From Acidimicrobiales bacterium (GTDB taxonomy: Bacteria; Actinomycetota; Acidimicrobiia; Acidimicrobiales; SZUA-35), in contig JANQPB010000027.1 in assembly GCA_028285495.1 (NCBI GenBank), positions 148,239 to 212,238 on the forward strand: a stretch of DNA of 64,000 nt. Reading direction: 5' to 3'. This document shows, one piece after another, positions 39,627 through 49,673 of the stretch. Positions within the stretch are counted from its first letter, which is position 1. Every line of letters begins with the position of its first letter. A program made the position numbers and the translations under genes. The notes under the pieces were generated by a model that made no database searches, was not told the DNA's origin, and saw only the letters and a list, made by a program, of their open reading frames with translations.

Positions 39627-39851
39627 TTACTTGTAGCGGTAGGTGATGCGACCCCGGGTCAAGTCGTACGGGGTGAGCTCGACCTGGACCTTGTCGCCGG
39701 GAAGGATGCGGATGTAGTGGCGCCGCATCTTTCCGGAGATGTGACCGAGGACGTTGTGCCCATTCTCGAGCTCGACCCGGAACATGGCGTTCGGGAGCGA
39801 CTCGGTGATGGTGCCCTCGAGCACGATGGCGTCTTCTTTGTGCTTTGGCAG
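39627..39851 (-). CDS. infA: Translation initiation factor IF-1, apparently CTG-initiated
   Basis: (M/L)[73 protein letters not shown]; in-frame TGA at 39867-39869 and no ATG/GTG/TTG before CTG at 39851; GAAAGG 7 nt upstream of CTG. Confidence 0.85.
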   Translation of the reverse strand: MPKHKEDAIVLEGTITESLPNAMFRVELENGHNVLGHISGKMRRHYIRILPGDKVQVELTPYDLTRGRITYRYK

Positions 39852-39901
39852 GATACGGCCTTTCGTTCAGCCTGGGACCGGTCCCCCGGGCCCACTTCTC
39901 A

Positions 39902-39920
39902 CGGGCCGCCCGGCGGCCCG
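39902..39920 (-). promoter_or_regulatory. Strong hairpin in predicted infA leader
   Basis: CGGGCCGCC-C-GGCGGCCCG, about 50-70 nt upstream of the infA start. Confidence 0.45.
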
Positions 39921-40057
39921 ATCTCGTTCGGGCCGGTCACCCGGCCTGATTGGACAACGGTCGACCCTGGTGCGAACCTCACGCAGCGGTTCGATCAGGA
40001 GCCTCCGCACCTGCGACCACGGAATGTGGCCGAAATGCGAAGGCAGACCAACAATCC

Positions 40058-40086
40058 ATGCTAGAGGCCAGACCGACGGCCTCCAA
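40058..40086 (-). promoter_or_regulatory. Candidate sigma70-type promoter for infA
   Basis: Minus strand TTGGAG-N17-TAGCAT. Confidence 0.5.
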
Positions 40087-40142
40087 CGTTGGGGAACCCG
40101 GGCCTGGAGCTTCGTCCGACCGTCACGGACCGCAGTCGGCGG

Positions 40143-41450
40143 TCATCGCTCCGACAGCTCCCGCTGCAGCGGCGTCGGGAACGACGGGCGGACCACCACC
40201 GGGCCGACGAAGTCCTGGATCCGCCGGCGTTCGGCCTCGATCAGTCGCCGTTCGTCCGCCTCGATCTCCTCGAGCAGCGACACGACGACCTCGCCGTCCG
40301 GCCGCTGGGACCAGCCGCCGACGATGCGCCCGTCGACCCACACCGTCGGCCCGACGTTGCCGTTGCGATCGAACAACGGCCCCTGGTGGCCGCCCAGGTA
40401 CCAGCGGCGTTGCTTCCACCCCATCGGCGTCGGGTCGAGCGAGGGCAGCAGGGCGGCCCATGGCTCGGGCGCCTCGACCGGATCGGCGTCGTCGGCCAGG
40501 AGGAGTCCCGGCTCCTCGCCGACCCCACCGCCGGGGACCTCGCCATCGATCTCGACCTCGACGGTCTCGAACGTGGCCAGCGCCGCTCGGGTCTGGGTCT
40601 TCGTCCAGCCGGTCCACCACACCAGGTCGGTCAGCGTCGCCGGGCCGAAGCGTCGGAGGTAGCCGTCGAGCACACGACCCCTGGCGGCGTCGCCATCGGC
40701 CTCGGGGACCGGCCCGGCTCCGCCGTCCCACCACCGGTCCCGGCGGTACCAGCGGTACTGGCGCCCGGTCCAGGTCGTCGTCGGCCGGCCGCGGACGAGG
40801 AGTCCCTCGACCGCCATGAGCCCGAGCACCCGCGAGGTGGCGGCCAGCTCCATCTCCTGGCGCGTTCCCTTGCCGGCGATGAGCTTGGTCGTCAGCGCCG
40901 GGACGTCGGCGGTCAGCTGGCGGGCGGTCCGCCCGCCACGATCGTCGGACTCCGCGCCGCCCCGTCCATCCGCCTCCTGGCCGAGCCCGCCCGGTCCCAC
41001 TCCCGGCCCGTCGAGGGCCGCCAGCACCCGGCCGAACACGGCGGCCAGCCACGCCGCCGGCTCGGGGGGCAGACCGTCGAGCTGCGCAGCCGACAGCTCG
41101 GTGTCGCCGAGGAACTTCTCCAGCCGCTTGCGCTCGGACCGGGCAACCGCCGGGGCCGAGGCGCCCTCGATGTCGGGGCCGAGGTCGGTGGTGCAGACGA
41201 ACAGCGTCCGGCGCATCACCATCGTGCGATAGAGGCTGCGGCGTGCGAACAGGGCGTCGTCGACGTCGGCCGGCGTGGTCCCGGGTCGGCGGGCCCCGAC
41301 GGACAGGTAGATCGTGGCCGGATCGGTGGCGTGCAGCACCAGCAGCCGGTCGACCAGCTCCTCGACCGAGCCGGCAGCCCGGGGCTCGAGGACCTGACGG
41401 CGCCCGAGGCGAGCTCGACGCTCGGCATCGGTGACCAGGCGGCGGCTCAT
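40143..41450 (-). CDS. Winged-helix DNA-binding domain-containing protein (HTH_42, AlkZ-like superfamily)
   Basis: LVDRLLVLHATDPATIYLSVGARRPG, LYRTMVMRRTLFV, FGPATLTDLVWWTGWTKTQTRAAL. Confidence 0.85.
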   Translation of the reverse strand: MSRRLVTDAERRARLGRRQVLEPRAAGSVEELVDRLLVLHATDPATIYLSVGARRPGTTPADVDDALFARRSLYRTMVMRRTLFVCTTDLGPDIEGASAPAVARSERKRLEKFLGDTELSAAQLDGLPPEPAAWLAAVFGRVLAALDGPGVGPGGLGQEADGRGGAESDDRGGRTARQLTADVPALTTKLIAGKGTRQEMELAATSRVLGLMAVEGLLVRGRPTTTWTGRQYRWYRRDRWWDGGAGPVPEADGDAARGRVLDGYLRRFGPATLTDLVWWTGWTKTQTRAALATFETVEVEIDGEVPGGGVGEEPGLLLADDADPVEAPEPWAALLPSLDPTPMGWKQRRWYLGGHQGPLFDRNGNVGPTVWVDGRIVGGWSQRPDGEVVVSLLEEIEADERRLIEAERRRIQDFVGPVVVRPSFPTPLQRELSER

Positions 41451-41520
41451 GCCCGAGCGGTCCGGGCGATCGGTGCCGCGGCTGGCGGGGGCCGGTCGGA
41501 GCCCGGCGGGCGGCTGCCGC

Positions 41521-42120
41521 TCAGCGGCCGGCCAGGGCCTTGTCGATGGCGTCGGTCATCCGCTCGGCGACCTCGTCCTCGCTGCCGAGCCCGTCGACGG
41601 TGACGACGAGGCCCCGCTCCCGGAACCAGTCGATGGTCGGCACGGTCTCGGTGTCGTAGAGGGCCAACCGCTTGGCGATGCTCTCGTCGGTGTCGTCCTC
41701 GCGGGCCCTGGCCTTCATCCGGTTGGTCACCTCGTCGAGCGGCACCTCGAGCTCGATGACGGCGTGCAGGCCGCCGTCGCCGAGCATGGCGAGCAGCGCC
41801 TCGGCCTGGGCCGGCGTGCGGGGGAAGCCGTCGAGGACGAAGCCGTCGGCGACGATGTCGTCGGCCGCCAGCCGCTCCCGGACGATGGCGATCGTCAGCT
41901 CGTCGGAGACCAGGCCACCGGACTCCATGATCGGGCCGACCTGCTGACCGAGCTCGGTACCGTCGGCCACCGCCGCCCGGAACATGTCACCGGTGCTCAG
42001 GTGGATCACGCCGTAGTGCTCGACGAGCCGGGCCGCCTGCGTGCCCTTGCCGGCGCCCTGTCGGCCGAAGATGACCAGTCGGGTCGCCGCCGGCCCGTCG
42101 TGATCCACTGCGTCGCTCAT
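41521..42120 (-). CDS. adk: Adenylate kinase
   Basis: RLVIFGRQGAGKGTQAARLVEHYGVIHLSTGDMFRAAV, GFVLDGFPRTPAQAEAL; ATG at 42120 chosen (longer ORF to 42213). Confidence 0.95.
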   Translation of the reverse strand: MSDAVDHDGPAATRLVIFGRQGAGKGTQAARLVEHYGVIHLSTGDMFRAAVADGTELGQQVGPIMESGGLVSDELTIAIVRERLAADDIVADGFVLDGFPRTPAQAEALLAMLGDGGLHAVIELEVPLDEVTNRMKARAREDDTDESIAKRLALYDTETVPTIDWFRERGLVVTVDGLGSEDEVAERMTDAIDKALAGR

Positions 42121-42218
42121 TGGCGTTGTCTCCGATCGTGCCTCTGATGCGGGACCTTCGGCTCGAGCCTGGGCCATGTCGGCCACGGCGTCCTCAGCGG
42201 CTCGAATCACCATGGTCC

Positions 42219-43556
42219 CTACTTCAAGAATCCTTCGTAGTTCCTCGCCATCAGCTGGGAATTGATCTGCTTCATGATCTCGAGCGACACGCCGACCCCG
42301 ATGAGGATCGAGATGCCCGAGAAGCCGAGCAGGCCGAGGTTGTTGCCGCCGCTACCCAGCAGCTGGAACAGCAGCGCCGACGGGATGAGGGCGATGGCGG
42401 CCAGGAAGAGCGACCCGGGCAGGGTGATCCGGTTGAGGATCTTGGCCAGGTGACGCTCGGTCTGCGGGCCGGGGCGGACACCGGTGATGAAACCACCGGA
42501 CTTGCGGAGCTCGTCGGCTCGGCGGGCCGGGTCGAAGGCGATCGCATTGTAGAAGTAGGCGAAGCCGACGATGAGCAGGCCGAACAGGATGATGTAGGCC
42601 GGGTCGGTCGGGGTGAAGAGCCGGTTCTGGATGAACTCCCGCACGTTGTCACCCCAGTTGGGGTCGAGCGGGTTGCCGCTGGTCGGCAGGCTGGTGGCGA
42701 TGAGGCTCGGGAGCGTCAACAGGGAGCTGGCGAAGATCACCGGGATCACGCCGGCCTGGTTGACCTTCAGTGGGATGTAGGTCTTGTTGCCGCCGTACTG
42801 GCGACGACCGACGACCCGCTTGGGGAAGTTGATCGGGATCCGACGCTGACCCTGCTCGATGAAGATGATGCCGAGGCACAGCAGCACCAGGACCGCCAGC
42901 GCCACGATGAGCCAGATCACGCCTCGCAGCTGGTAAATCTGCACCCCGACGACCGGCAGGCCGGCGACCACCGAGGCGAAGATCAGGACCGACATGCCGT
43001 TGCCGATCCCCTTCTCGGTGATGAGCTCGCCCATCCACATCAACAGGGCGGTTCCGACGGTCACACACAGGACGGCGAGCAGCATCCGGCCGATCGATCC
43101 GTCCGGGAAGAGGCCGGGGTCGTAGCCGAAGATCTGCTCGGGGCTCCGGCTGATGAGGAAGGTCAGGCTGGAGGCCTGGACCAGCGCGAGGGCGATCGTG
43201 ACGTAGCGGGTCCACTGCGTGATCTTCCGCTGGCCGACCGCGCCCTGCGACTGCCACTCCTCCAGCTTCGGAACGGCGACCGTGAGGATCTGCATCACGA
43301 TCGACGCCGTGATGTAGGGCAGGATGCCGAGCCCGAACAGGTTGAGCACGGCGCCCGAGCCGGTGAAGAGGGCCAGGTACCCGAAGACGCCGCCCTGGTT
43401 CTCGTCGGCCGAGTCGCGCAGGGCCTGGATGCCGTCGAGGCTCACGCCCGGGGCCGGGATCTGGGCCCCGAGGCGGTACAGGATGATGATGAAGATCGTG
43501 AACAGGATCTTGTTCCGAAGCTCCGTCGTCCTCAGAACGTTCAACAGTGTCTGCAC
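42219..43556 (-). CDS. secY: Protein translocase subunit SecY
   Basis: Ten-TM protein; RLGAQIPAPGVSL, GIGNGMSVLIFASVVAGLP, GIGVSLEIMKQINSQLMARNYEGFLK-type C-terminus. Confidence 0.98.
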   Translation of the reverse strand: MQTLLNVLRTTELRNKILFTIFIIILYRLGAQIPAPGVSLDGIQALRDSADENQGGVFGYLALFTGSGAVLNLFGLGILPYITASIVMQILTVAVPKLEEWQSQGAVGQRKITQWTRYVTIALALVQASSLTFLISRSPEQIFGYDPGLFPDGSIGRMLLAVLCVTVGTALLMWMGELITEKGIGNGMSVLIFASVVAGLPVVGVQIYQLRGVIWLIVALAVLVLLCLGIIFIEQGQRRIPINFPKRVVGRRQYGGNKTYIPLKVNQAGVIPVIFASSLLTLPSLIATSLPTSGNPLDPNWGDNVREFIQNRLFTPTDPAYIILFGLLIVGFAYFYNAIAFDPARRADELRKSGGFITGVRPGPQTERHLAKILNRITLPGSLFLAAIALIPSALLFQLLGSGGNNLGLLGFSGISILIGVGVSLEIMKQINSQLMARNYEGFLK

Positions 43557-43611
43557 GAATGGTCCTGACTCTTCGCCGAGTACTCCAGGCTACCGGGCCT
43601 GCACAGGTGGC

Positions 43612-43635
43612 GAGTTTCGGCCCCGGCCGAAACTC
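43612..43635 (-). repeat. Perfect hairpin between rplO and secY, similar to the rpoA-rplQ hairpin
   Basis: GAGTTTCGGCC-CC-GGCCGAAACTC. Confidence 0.8.
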
Positions 43636-43662
43636 GGGGCGGCGGGGCGGGCCCGCCGGCGG

Positions 43663-44148
43663 CTACCGGTTGGTGTGGGCGTTGCCCTTGGCCGGCGGGC
43701 GGACCTTGAACGGCAGGTCGAGCTTCTCGACCGTGCCGCCGGCGCCGGTGATGGCGGCCTCGGCCGACTTCGAGAAGGCGTGGGCCTTCACGGTGACGGC
43801 CGAGCTCAGCTCACCCCGACCGAGGATCTTGACCAGTGCGCCCTTGCCGACGAGGCCCTTCTCGAGCAGCGACTCGGGTGTGACCTCGGTCAGGCCGGAC
43901 TCGGCGATCGTGTCGAGGTTGATCGCCTGGTACTCGACCCGGAACGGATTGGTGAAGCCCCGCAGCTTCGGCAGGCGCTGCTGCAGCGGCAGCTGGCCAC
44001 CCTCGAAGCCGATCGGGACGGTGCCGCGGGCCCGTTGGCCCTTGGTACCGCGGCCTGCGGTCTTGCCGCCCTTGCCACCGATACCGCGACCCTTGCGCTT
44101 GCGCCGGGTCCGAGAGCCCTCGGCCGGCTTGAGATCGTGAACCTTCAT
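43663..44148 (-). CDS. rplO: 50S ribosomal protein L15
   Basis: [41 protein letters not shown]. Confidence 0.98.
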   Translation of the reverse strand: MKVHDLKPAEGSRTRRKRKGRGIGGKGGKTAGRGTKGQRARGTVPIGFEGGQLPLQQRLPKLRGFTNPFRVEYQAINLDTIAESGLTEVTPESLLEKGLVGKGALVKILGRGELSSAVTVKAHAFSKSAEAAITGAGGTVEKLDLPFKVRPPAKGNAHTNR

Positions 44149-44353
44149 CAGGCGTCCTCGCTGTGATTCTGGGCGTCACCTGCGGGCGACACCTCAACCA
44201 GATGGGGGACCCGGGCGATCATGCCCCGGATCTCGGCCCGGTCGGGCAGGACGTTGGAGCGGCCGATGCGGCCGAGGCCAAGCGCCCGCAGCGTGCCCCG
44301 CTGCTTCGGCTTCGACCCGATGGCCGAGCGGACCTGCGTCACCTTGATGGCGC

Positions 44354-44357
<4 letters not shown>
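44148..44357 (-). CDS. rpmD: 50S ribosomal protein L30
   Basis: [53 protein letters not shown]. Confidence 0.97.
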
Positions 44358-44947
<590 letters not shown>

Positions 44948-44980
44948 CTGATTCCTCGAATCGTCTCTCGTGGCAGGGGA

Positions 44981-45352
44981 CTAGAACTTGAGCCCGGCGT
45001 CGCGGGCGGCGTCGGCCAGGGCGGCGACCCGACCGTGGTAGCGGTTGCCACCCCGATCGAACACGACGGTGTCGACCCCGGCGGCGGAGGCCCGCTCGCC
45101 GATCGCCGTGCCGACCACCTTGGCCGCCGCGACCGAACCGGTCCCGCCCTCGTCGGTCGAGCACGCCGACTCGTAGGTCGACGCTGCGGCCATGGTCTGG
45201 CCGGTCGAATCGTCGATCAGCTGGACGCTGATGTGCTTGTTGGACCGGTAGACGGCCAGGCGGGGACGCTCGGTGGTGCCGACCACCTTCTTGCGGACCC
45301 GGCGCTGGCGCCGGCTGCGGGCGGCCTCCCGCCCCTTGGCACGTGTGGCCAT
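44981..45352 (-). CDS. rplR: 50S ribosomal protein L18
   Basis: [42 protein letters not shown] ... [28 protein letters not shown]. Confidence 0.98.
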   Translation of the reverse strand: MATRAKGREAARSRRQRRVRKKVVGTTERPRLAVYRSNKHISVQLIDDSTGQTMAAASTYESACSTDEGGTGSVAAAKVVGTAIGERASAAGVDTVVFDRGGNRYHGRVAALADAARDAGLKF

Positions 45353-45404
45353 CGCTACTTCCCTGCCTTTCCGGCGTCGTTCTCGGGGCCGTGCAGGCGG
45401 GCCA

Positions 45405-45944
45405 TCACTTGCCCGCCTTTCCGGCCTTGCGGATGATCCGCTCGCCGGCGTATCGGACACCCTTGCCCTTGTAGGGCTCGGGCTTGCGGTAGGCCCGGAT
45501 CTCGGCTGCGACCTGGCCGACGACCTGCTTGTCGATGCCGATGACACCGATCTTGGTCGGCTCGGGCACGTCGAATTCGATGCCATCGGGGGCCTTGACC
45601 TGGACCGAGTGGCTGAAGCCGAGGGCCAGCTCGAGGGCGTCCTTGCCCTTGGCGTTGGCCCGGTAGCCGACGCCGACGATCTCGAGGTCCTTCCGGAACC
45701 CCTCGCTGACGCCGATGATCATGTTGTTCAGCAGCGACCGGGTCAGCCCGTGCAGGGCCTTGGTCTGCCGCTCGTCGTTCGCCCGCTCGACCGTGGCCTT
45801 GCCGTCTTCGACGGTGAGGCTGACGAGGTCGGGGATCGTGTGCTCCAGGGTCCCCTTCGGGCCCTTGACCGTCACGTCGAGGCCCGAGACCGAGATCTCG
45901 ACGCCGGACGGGACGGTGATGGGGGCGTTGCCGACTCGTGACAT
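45405..45944 (-). CDS. rplF: 50S ribosomal protein L6
   Basis: [38 protein letters not shown] ... [22 protein letters not shown]. Confidence 0.98.
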   Translation of the reverse strand: MSRVGNAPITVPSGVEISVSGLDVTVKGPKGTLEHTIPDLVSLTVEDGKATVERANDERQTKALHGLTRSLLNNMIIGVSEGFRKDLEIVGVGYRANAKGKDALELALGFSHSVQVKAPDGIEFDVPEPTKIGVIGIDKQVVGQVAAEIRAYRKPEPYKGKGVRYAGERIIRKAGKAGK

Positions 45945-45954
45945 GGCTGCTCTC

Positions 45955-46359
45955 CTACCAGACGTAGCAAAGGACCTCGCCGCCGACGCGGGCCTTGCGG
46001 GCCGCACGGTCGGTCAGGAGTCCGTTGCTGGTCGAGAGAACGGCGACACCGAGGCCACCCAGCACGCGGGGGATCTCGTTGTTCTTCGAGTAGACCCGCA
46101 GCCCGGGCTTCGACACCCGCTTCAGGCCGCTGATCACCCGCTTCCGTTCGGGCGAATACCGCATGGTGATGGTCAGGGTCTGGCCGGGGCGGTCGCCGTT
46201 GTCGGCGGCCGCGAAGTCGTCGATGTAGCCCTCGGACTTCAGCACCTCGGCCAGCGCCACCTTCAGCTTCGACGATGGCATCGAGACCTCGTCGTGCATG
46301 GCGGTGTTGGCGTTCCGGATGCGGGTCAGCATGTCGGCGATGGGATCGGTCATGGTCAT
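45955..46359 (-). CDS. rpsH: 30S ribosomal protein S8
   Basis: [44 protein letters not shown]. Confidence 0.98.
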   Translation of the reverse strand: MTMTDPIADMLTRIRNANTAMHDEVSMPSSKLKVALAEVLKSEGYIDDFAAADNGDRPGQTLTITMRYSPERKRVISGLKRVSKPGLRVYSKNNEIPRVLGGLGVAVLSTSNGLLTDRAARKARVGGEVLCYVW

Positions 46360-46377
46360 TGCTGCATCACCTCCCGA

Positions 46378-46563
46378 TCACCAGCTGGCCTTGGTCAGCC
46401 CGGGGATCTCCCCGTTGTGGGCCATCGTGCGCAGGCAGACGCGGCACAGGTTGAACTTGCGGTACACCGCTCGGGGCCGGCCGCAGTTCACACAGCGGGT
46501 GTAGCTCCGCACCTTGAACTTCGGCGTCTGCTGCTGCTTGATCTTGAGTGCCTTCTTCGCCAT
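46378..46563 (-). CDS. rpsZ: 30S ribosomal protein S14 type Z (zinc-binding)
   Basis: 61 aa; [22 protein letters not shown] zinc-binding CxxC pair. Confidence 0.97.
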   Translation of the reverse strand: MAKKALKIKQQQTPKFKVRSYTRCVNCGRPRAVYRKFNLCRVCLRTMAHNGEIPGLTKASW

Positions 46564-46565
46564 TG

Positions 46566-47150
46566 CTACTGAGCCTGCCCTTCGCGCCGGAACGGGAAAT
46601 TGAAGGCTTCGAGGAGGGCCCGGCCTTCGTCGTCGGTCTTCGCGGTCGTCACGATCGTGATGTCCATGCCTCGTGAGGTGTCGACGGTGTCGTAGTCGAT
46701 CTCCGGGAACACCAGCTGCTCGCTGAGCCCGAAGGTGTAGTTGCCGTTGCCGTCGAACGACCGCGGGTTGAGGCCACGGAAGTCACGGATTCGGGGGATG
46801 GCGAGGGTGATCAGGCGGTCGAAGAACTCCCACATCTGATCGCCCCGAAGCGTCACCTTGCACCCGATGGCGTTGCCCTGGCGCAGCTTGAAGCTGGCCA
46901 ACGACTTCTTGGCCCGGGTGGCGATCGGCTTCTGGCCGGCGATGATCGTGAGGTCGTTCATGGCCGACTCGAGGTGCTTCGAGTTCAGCAGGGCCTCACC
47001 GACCCCGATGTTGACCACGATCTTGTCCATCCGGGGGACCTGCATGATGTTGCCGAGCTCGAGGTCGGCCTTCAGCTGGTCGCGGATCTGCTCGTTGTAG
47101 ACGGTCTTCAGGCGGGGCCGGGGCCGAGCCTGGGTTGCGGTGTCAGACAT
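46566..47150 (-). CDS. rplE: 50S ribosomal protein L5
   Basis: [58 protein letters not shown]. Confidence 0.98.
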   Translation of the reverse strand: MSDTATQARPRPRLKTVYNEQIRDQLKADLELGNIMQVPRMDKIVVNIGVGEALLNSKHLESAMNDLTIIAGQKPIATRAKKSLASFKLRQGNAIGCKVTLRGDQMWEFFDRLITLAIPRIRDFRGLNPRSFDGNGNYTFGLSEQLVFPEIDYDTVDTSRGMDITIVTTAKTDDEGRALLEAFNFPFRREGQAQ

Positions 47151-47470
47151 CAGTCCTCGACCTCCGGGATCTTCTCGCCCGTTCGCTTGCAGACACGGAT
47201 CTTCTCGTCGCCGTCCCAGGCGTAGCCGACGCGGGTCGGCTTGCCGTCCTTCGGGCTGAGCACGGCGACGTTGGACACGTCCATCGGCATGTCCTTGTCG
47301 ATGATGCCGCCCGGCTCGTCGGCCGAGCGGGGCTTGGTGTGGCGCCTGGCCACGTTGTAGCCCTCGACGACGACCTTGCCGGTCGCCGGGAAGGCGACGG
47401 AGATCACGCCTTCGCGACCCCGGTCCTTGCCGGCCAGGATCCGGACGCGGTCACCCTTGCGGATCTTCAT
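47150..47470 (-). CDS. rplX: 50S ribosomal protein L24
   Basis: [47 protein letters not shown]. Confidence 0.98.
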   Translation of the reverse strand: MKIRKGDRVRILAGKDRGREGVISVAFPATGKVVVEGYNVARRHTKPRSADEPGGIIDKDMPMDVSNVAVLSPKDGKPTRVGYAWDGDEKIRVCKRTGEKIPEVED

Positions 47471-47838
47471 CAGATGACCTCCGGGGCGAGGGAGACGATG
47501 CGCATGAACCGCTTGTCGCGCAGCTCACGGCCGACCGGGCCGAAGATGCGGGTACCGCGGGGCTCGCGGTTCTCGTTGATGAGGACCGCCGCGTTCTCGT
47601 CGAAGCGGATGTAGGACCCGTCGGGCCGGCGGCGCTCCTTGGCCGTCCGGACCACGACGCACTTGACCACGTCGCCCTTCTTGACCTGGGCGCCCGGCAT
47701 GGCCTCCTTGACGGTGGCGACGAAGATGTCGCCGATGCCGGCGTAGCGGACCCGGGACCCGCCCAGGACCTTGATGCACAGGACCTCGCGGGCGCCGGAG
47801 TTGTCGGCGACGCGAAGCCTGGATTCCTGCTGGATCAT
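47470..47838 (-). CDS. rplN: 50S ribosomal protein L14
   Basis: [49 protein letters not shown]. Confidence 0.98.
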   Translation of the reverse strand: MIQQESRLRVADNSGAREVLCIKVLGGSRVRYAGIGDIFVATVKEAMPGAQVKKGDVVKCVVVRTAKERRRPDGSYIRFDENAAVLINENREPRGTRIFGPVGRELRDKRFMRIVSLAPEVI

Positions 47839-48110
47839 CGGGCACGCTCCAGGATCTCGAGCAGCCGCCAGCGCTTCTTCTTCGACATCGGCCGGGTCTC
47901 GACGATCCGGACCCGGTCGCCCTCGTTGAGGGTGTTCTCCTCGTCGTGGGCGTAGTAGCGCTTGCTCTGCTGCACGGTCTTGCCGTACTGGGGGTGCCGG
48001 GACCGACGCACGATCTCCACGACCGCGGTCTTGTCCATCTTGGTCGACACCACGATGCCCTCGCGGACCTTGCGGGTGGTCGAGCGGTCCTTGAGCTCGG
48101 TCTCGCTCAT
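47835..48110 (-). CDS. rpsQ: 30S ribosomal protein S17
   Basis: [47 protein letters not shown]. Confidence 0.98.
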   Translation of the reverse strand: MSETELKDRSTTRKVREGIVVSTKMDKTAVVEIVRRSRHPQYGKTVQQSKRYYAHDEENTLNEGDRVRIVETRPMSKKKRWRLLEILERAR

Positions 48111-48340
48111 CAGGCTTCTCCTTCGCGTGCGGCGGCGATCGCCTCGGCGGCTGCGATCTCACGGGACCGCATCTCGGTCTTGGCCCTGGCCACGTCCTTG
48201 CGGACCTGGCCGAGACGGGCGGTGTTGTCGAGCTGGCCGGTGGCCAGCTGGAACCGGAGGTTGAAGAGCTCGCGCTTGGCGTCGTCGTGCATCTTCACCA
48301 GCTCGGCGTCGCTGATGTCGGTGATCGCTGCGTCAGCCAT
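48110..48340 (-). CDS. rpmC: 50S ribosomal protein L29
   Basis: [47 protein letters not shown]. Confidence 0.97.
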   Translation of the reverse strand: MADAAITDISDAELVKMHDDAKRELFNLRFQLATGQLDNTARLGQVRKDVARAKTEMRSREIAAAEAIAAAREGEA

Positions 48341-48755
48341 CGAATCCCTGCTCCCTGGTGATGATGCGGGCCTTGACCGGCAGCTTCTGGATGGCCCGGT
48401 TCATCGCCGCCTTTGCGGTCGGCTCGTCCGGGTACGACAGCTCGAACACGACCCGGCCGGGCTTGACCACGGCGACCCAGCGCTCGGGGTTGCCCTTGCC
48501 CGAGCCCATGCGGGTCTCGGCCGGCTTGGCCGTGACCGGCTTGTCGGGGAAGACGTTGATCCAGACCTTGCCACCACGGCGGACGTGACGGGTCATGGCC
48601 ACACGGGCGGCCTCGATCTGGCGGGCGGTGATCCACCCCGGCTCCAGGACCTGGATGCCGTAGTCGCCGTAGTTGACGGTGGTGGCGCCCTTGGCCTGGC
48701 CGTTCATGCGACCGCGGTGGTGCTTGCGGTGCTTGACCTTCTTCGGCATCAACAT
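48333..48755 (-). CDS. rplP: 50S ribosomal protein L16
   Basis: [73 protein letters not shown]. Confidence 0.98.
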   Translation of the reverse strand: MLMPKKVKHRKHHRGRMNGQAKGATTVNYGDYGIQVLEPGWITARQIEAARVAMTRHVRRGGKVWINVFPDKPVTAKPAETRMGSGKGNPERWVAVVKPGRVVFELSYPDEPTAKAAMNRAIQKLPVKARIITREQGFDG

Positions 48756-48758
48756 GTG

Positions 48759-49673
48759 CTAATCACCGTCCTCTGGGCGGAAGGCGAGGTCCTCGGACTG
48801 GCCCTTGCCCTGCAGCGACTGCTCGATGGCCTCTTCCTCGGCCAGCAGGCGCTCGAACTCGGGGTCGGCCTCCTTGACCAGCGGCGCCGGGTCCTCGGTG
48901 GTCTCGGCCGGGGCCTCGGTCACCTCGGCCGGGCGGGGCCGGCGGGAGGAGGAGACCACGGTTCGGGGAACGTCGGCGGCGCCGGCGGCCTCGCCGACGG
49001 CCATCGCCGCCTCGCGGGTGGCCTTGTCGTTGGTGGCCTTGTACGGGAGGATGTCGCCCTTGTAGAGCCACACCTTCACGCCGATGCGGCCGTAGGTGGT
49101 GTGGGCCTCACGGAGGCCGTAGTCGATGTCGGCCCGGAGGGTGTGGAGGGGCACCCGCCCCTCGCGGTACCACTCGGTCCGGCCCATCTCGGCGCCGCCG
49201 AGGCGGCCGGACGACTGGATCCGGACCCCCTTGGCGCCGGCCTTCATCGCGTTCTGCATCGCCCGCTTCATCGCCCGGCGGAAGGCCATCCGGCCCATCA
49301 GCTGGTCGGCGACGCCCTGGGCGATCAGGGCGGCGTCGAGCTCGGGCTGCTTGATCTCGACGATGTTGAGCTTGATCCTGGCGTTGCCGGTCAGCTTGGT
49401 CAGCCCGGCCCGGAGCCGGTCGGCCTCGGAGCCCTTTCGGCCGATGACGATGCCGGGGCGGGCGGTGTGCACGTCGACCTGGAGCTTGTCACGGGTCCGC
49501 TCGACCTCGATGCGGCTGATCGCCGCGTTGGGCAGCTGGCCCATGAGGTAGCGGCGGATCGCTGCGTCCTCGGCCAGGTAGTCGCGATACTCCTGGCGGT
49601 CGGCGATCCAGCGCGACTTCCAGTCGGTGGTGACCCCCAGTCGGAACCCGTACGGGTGGATCTTCTGGCCCAT
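48759..49673 (-). CDS. rpsC: 30S ribosomal protein S3 with acidic C-terminal extension
   Basis: [43 protein letters not shown]; 304 aa with tail ...[38 protein letters not shown]. Confidence 0.98.
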   Translation of the reverse strand: MGQKIHPYGFRLGVTTDWKSRWIADRQEYRDYLAEDAAIRRYLMGQLPNAAISRIEVERTRDKLQVDVHTARPGIVIGRKGSEADRLRAGLTKLTGNARIKLNIVEIKQPELDAALIAQGVADQLMGRMAFRRAMKRAMQNAMKAGAKGVRIQSSGRLGGAEMGRTEWYREGRVPLHTLRADIDYGLREAHTTYGRIGVKVWLYKGDILPYKATNDKATREAAMAVGEAAGAADVPRTVVSSSRRPRPAEVTEAPAETTEDPAPLVKEADPEFERLLAEEEAIEQSLQGKGQSEDLAFRPEDGD

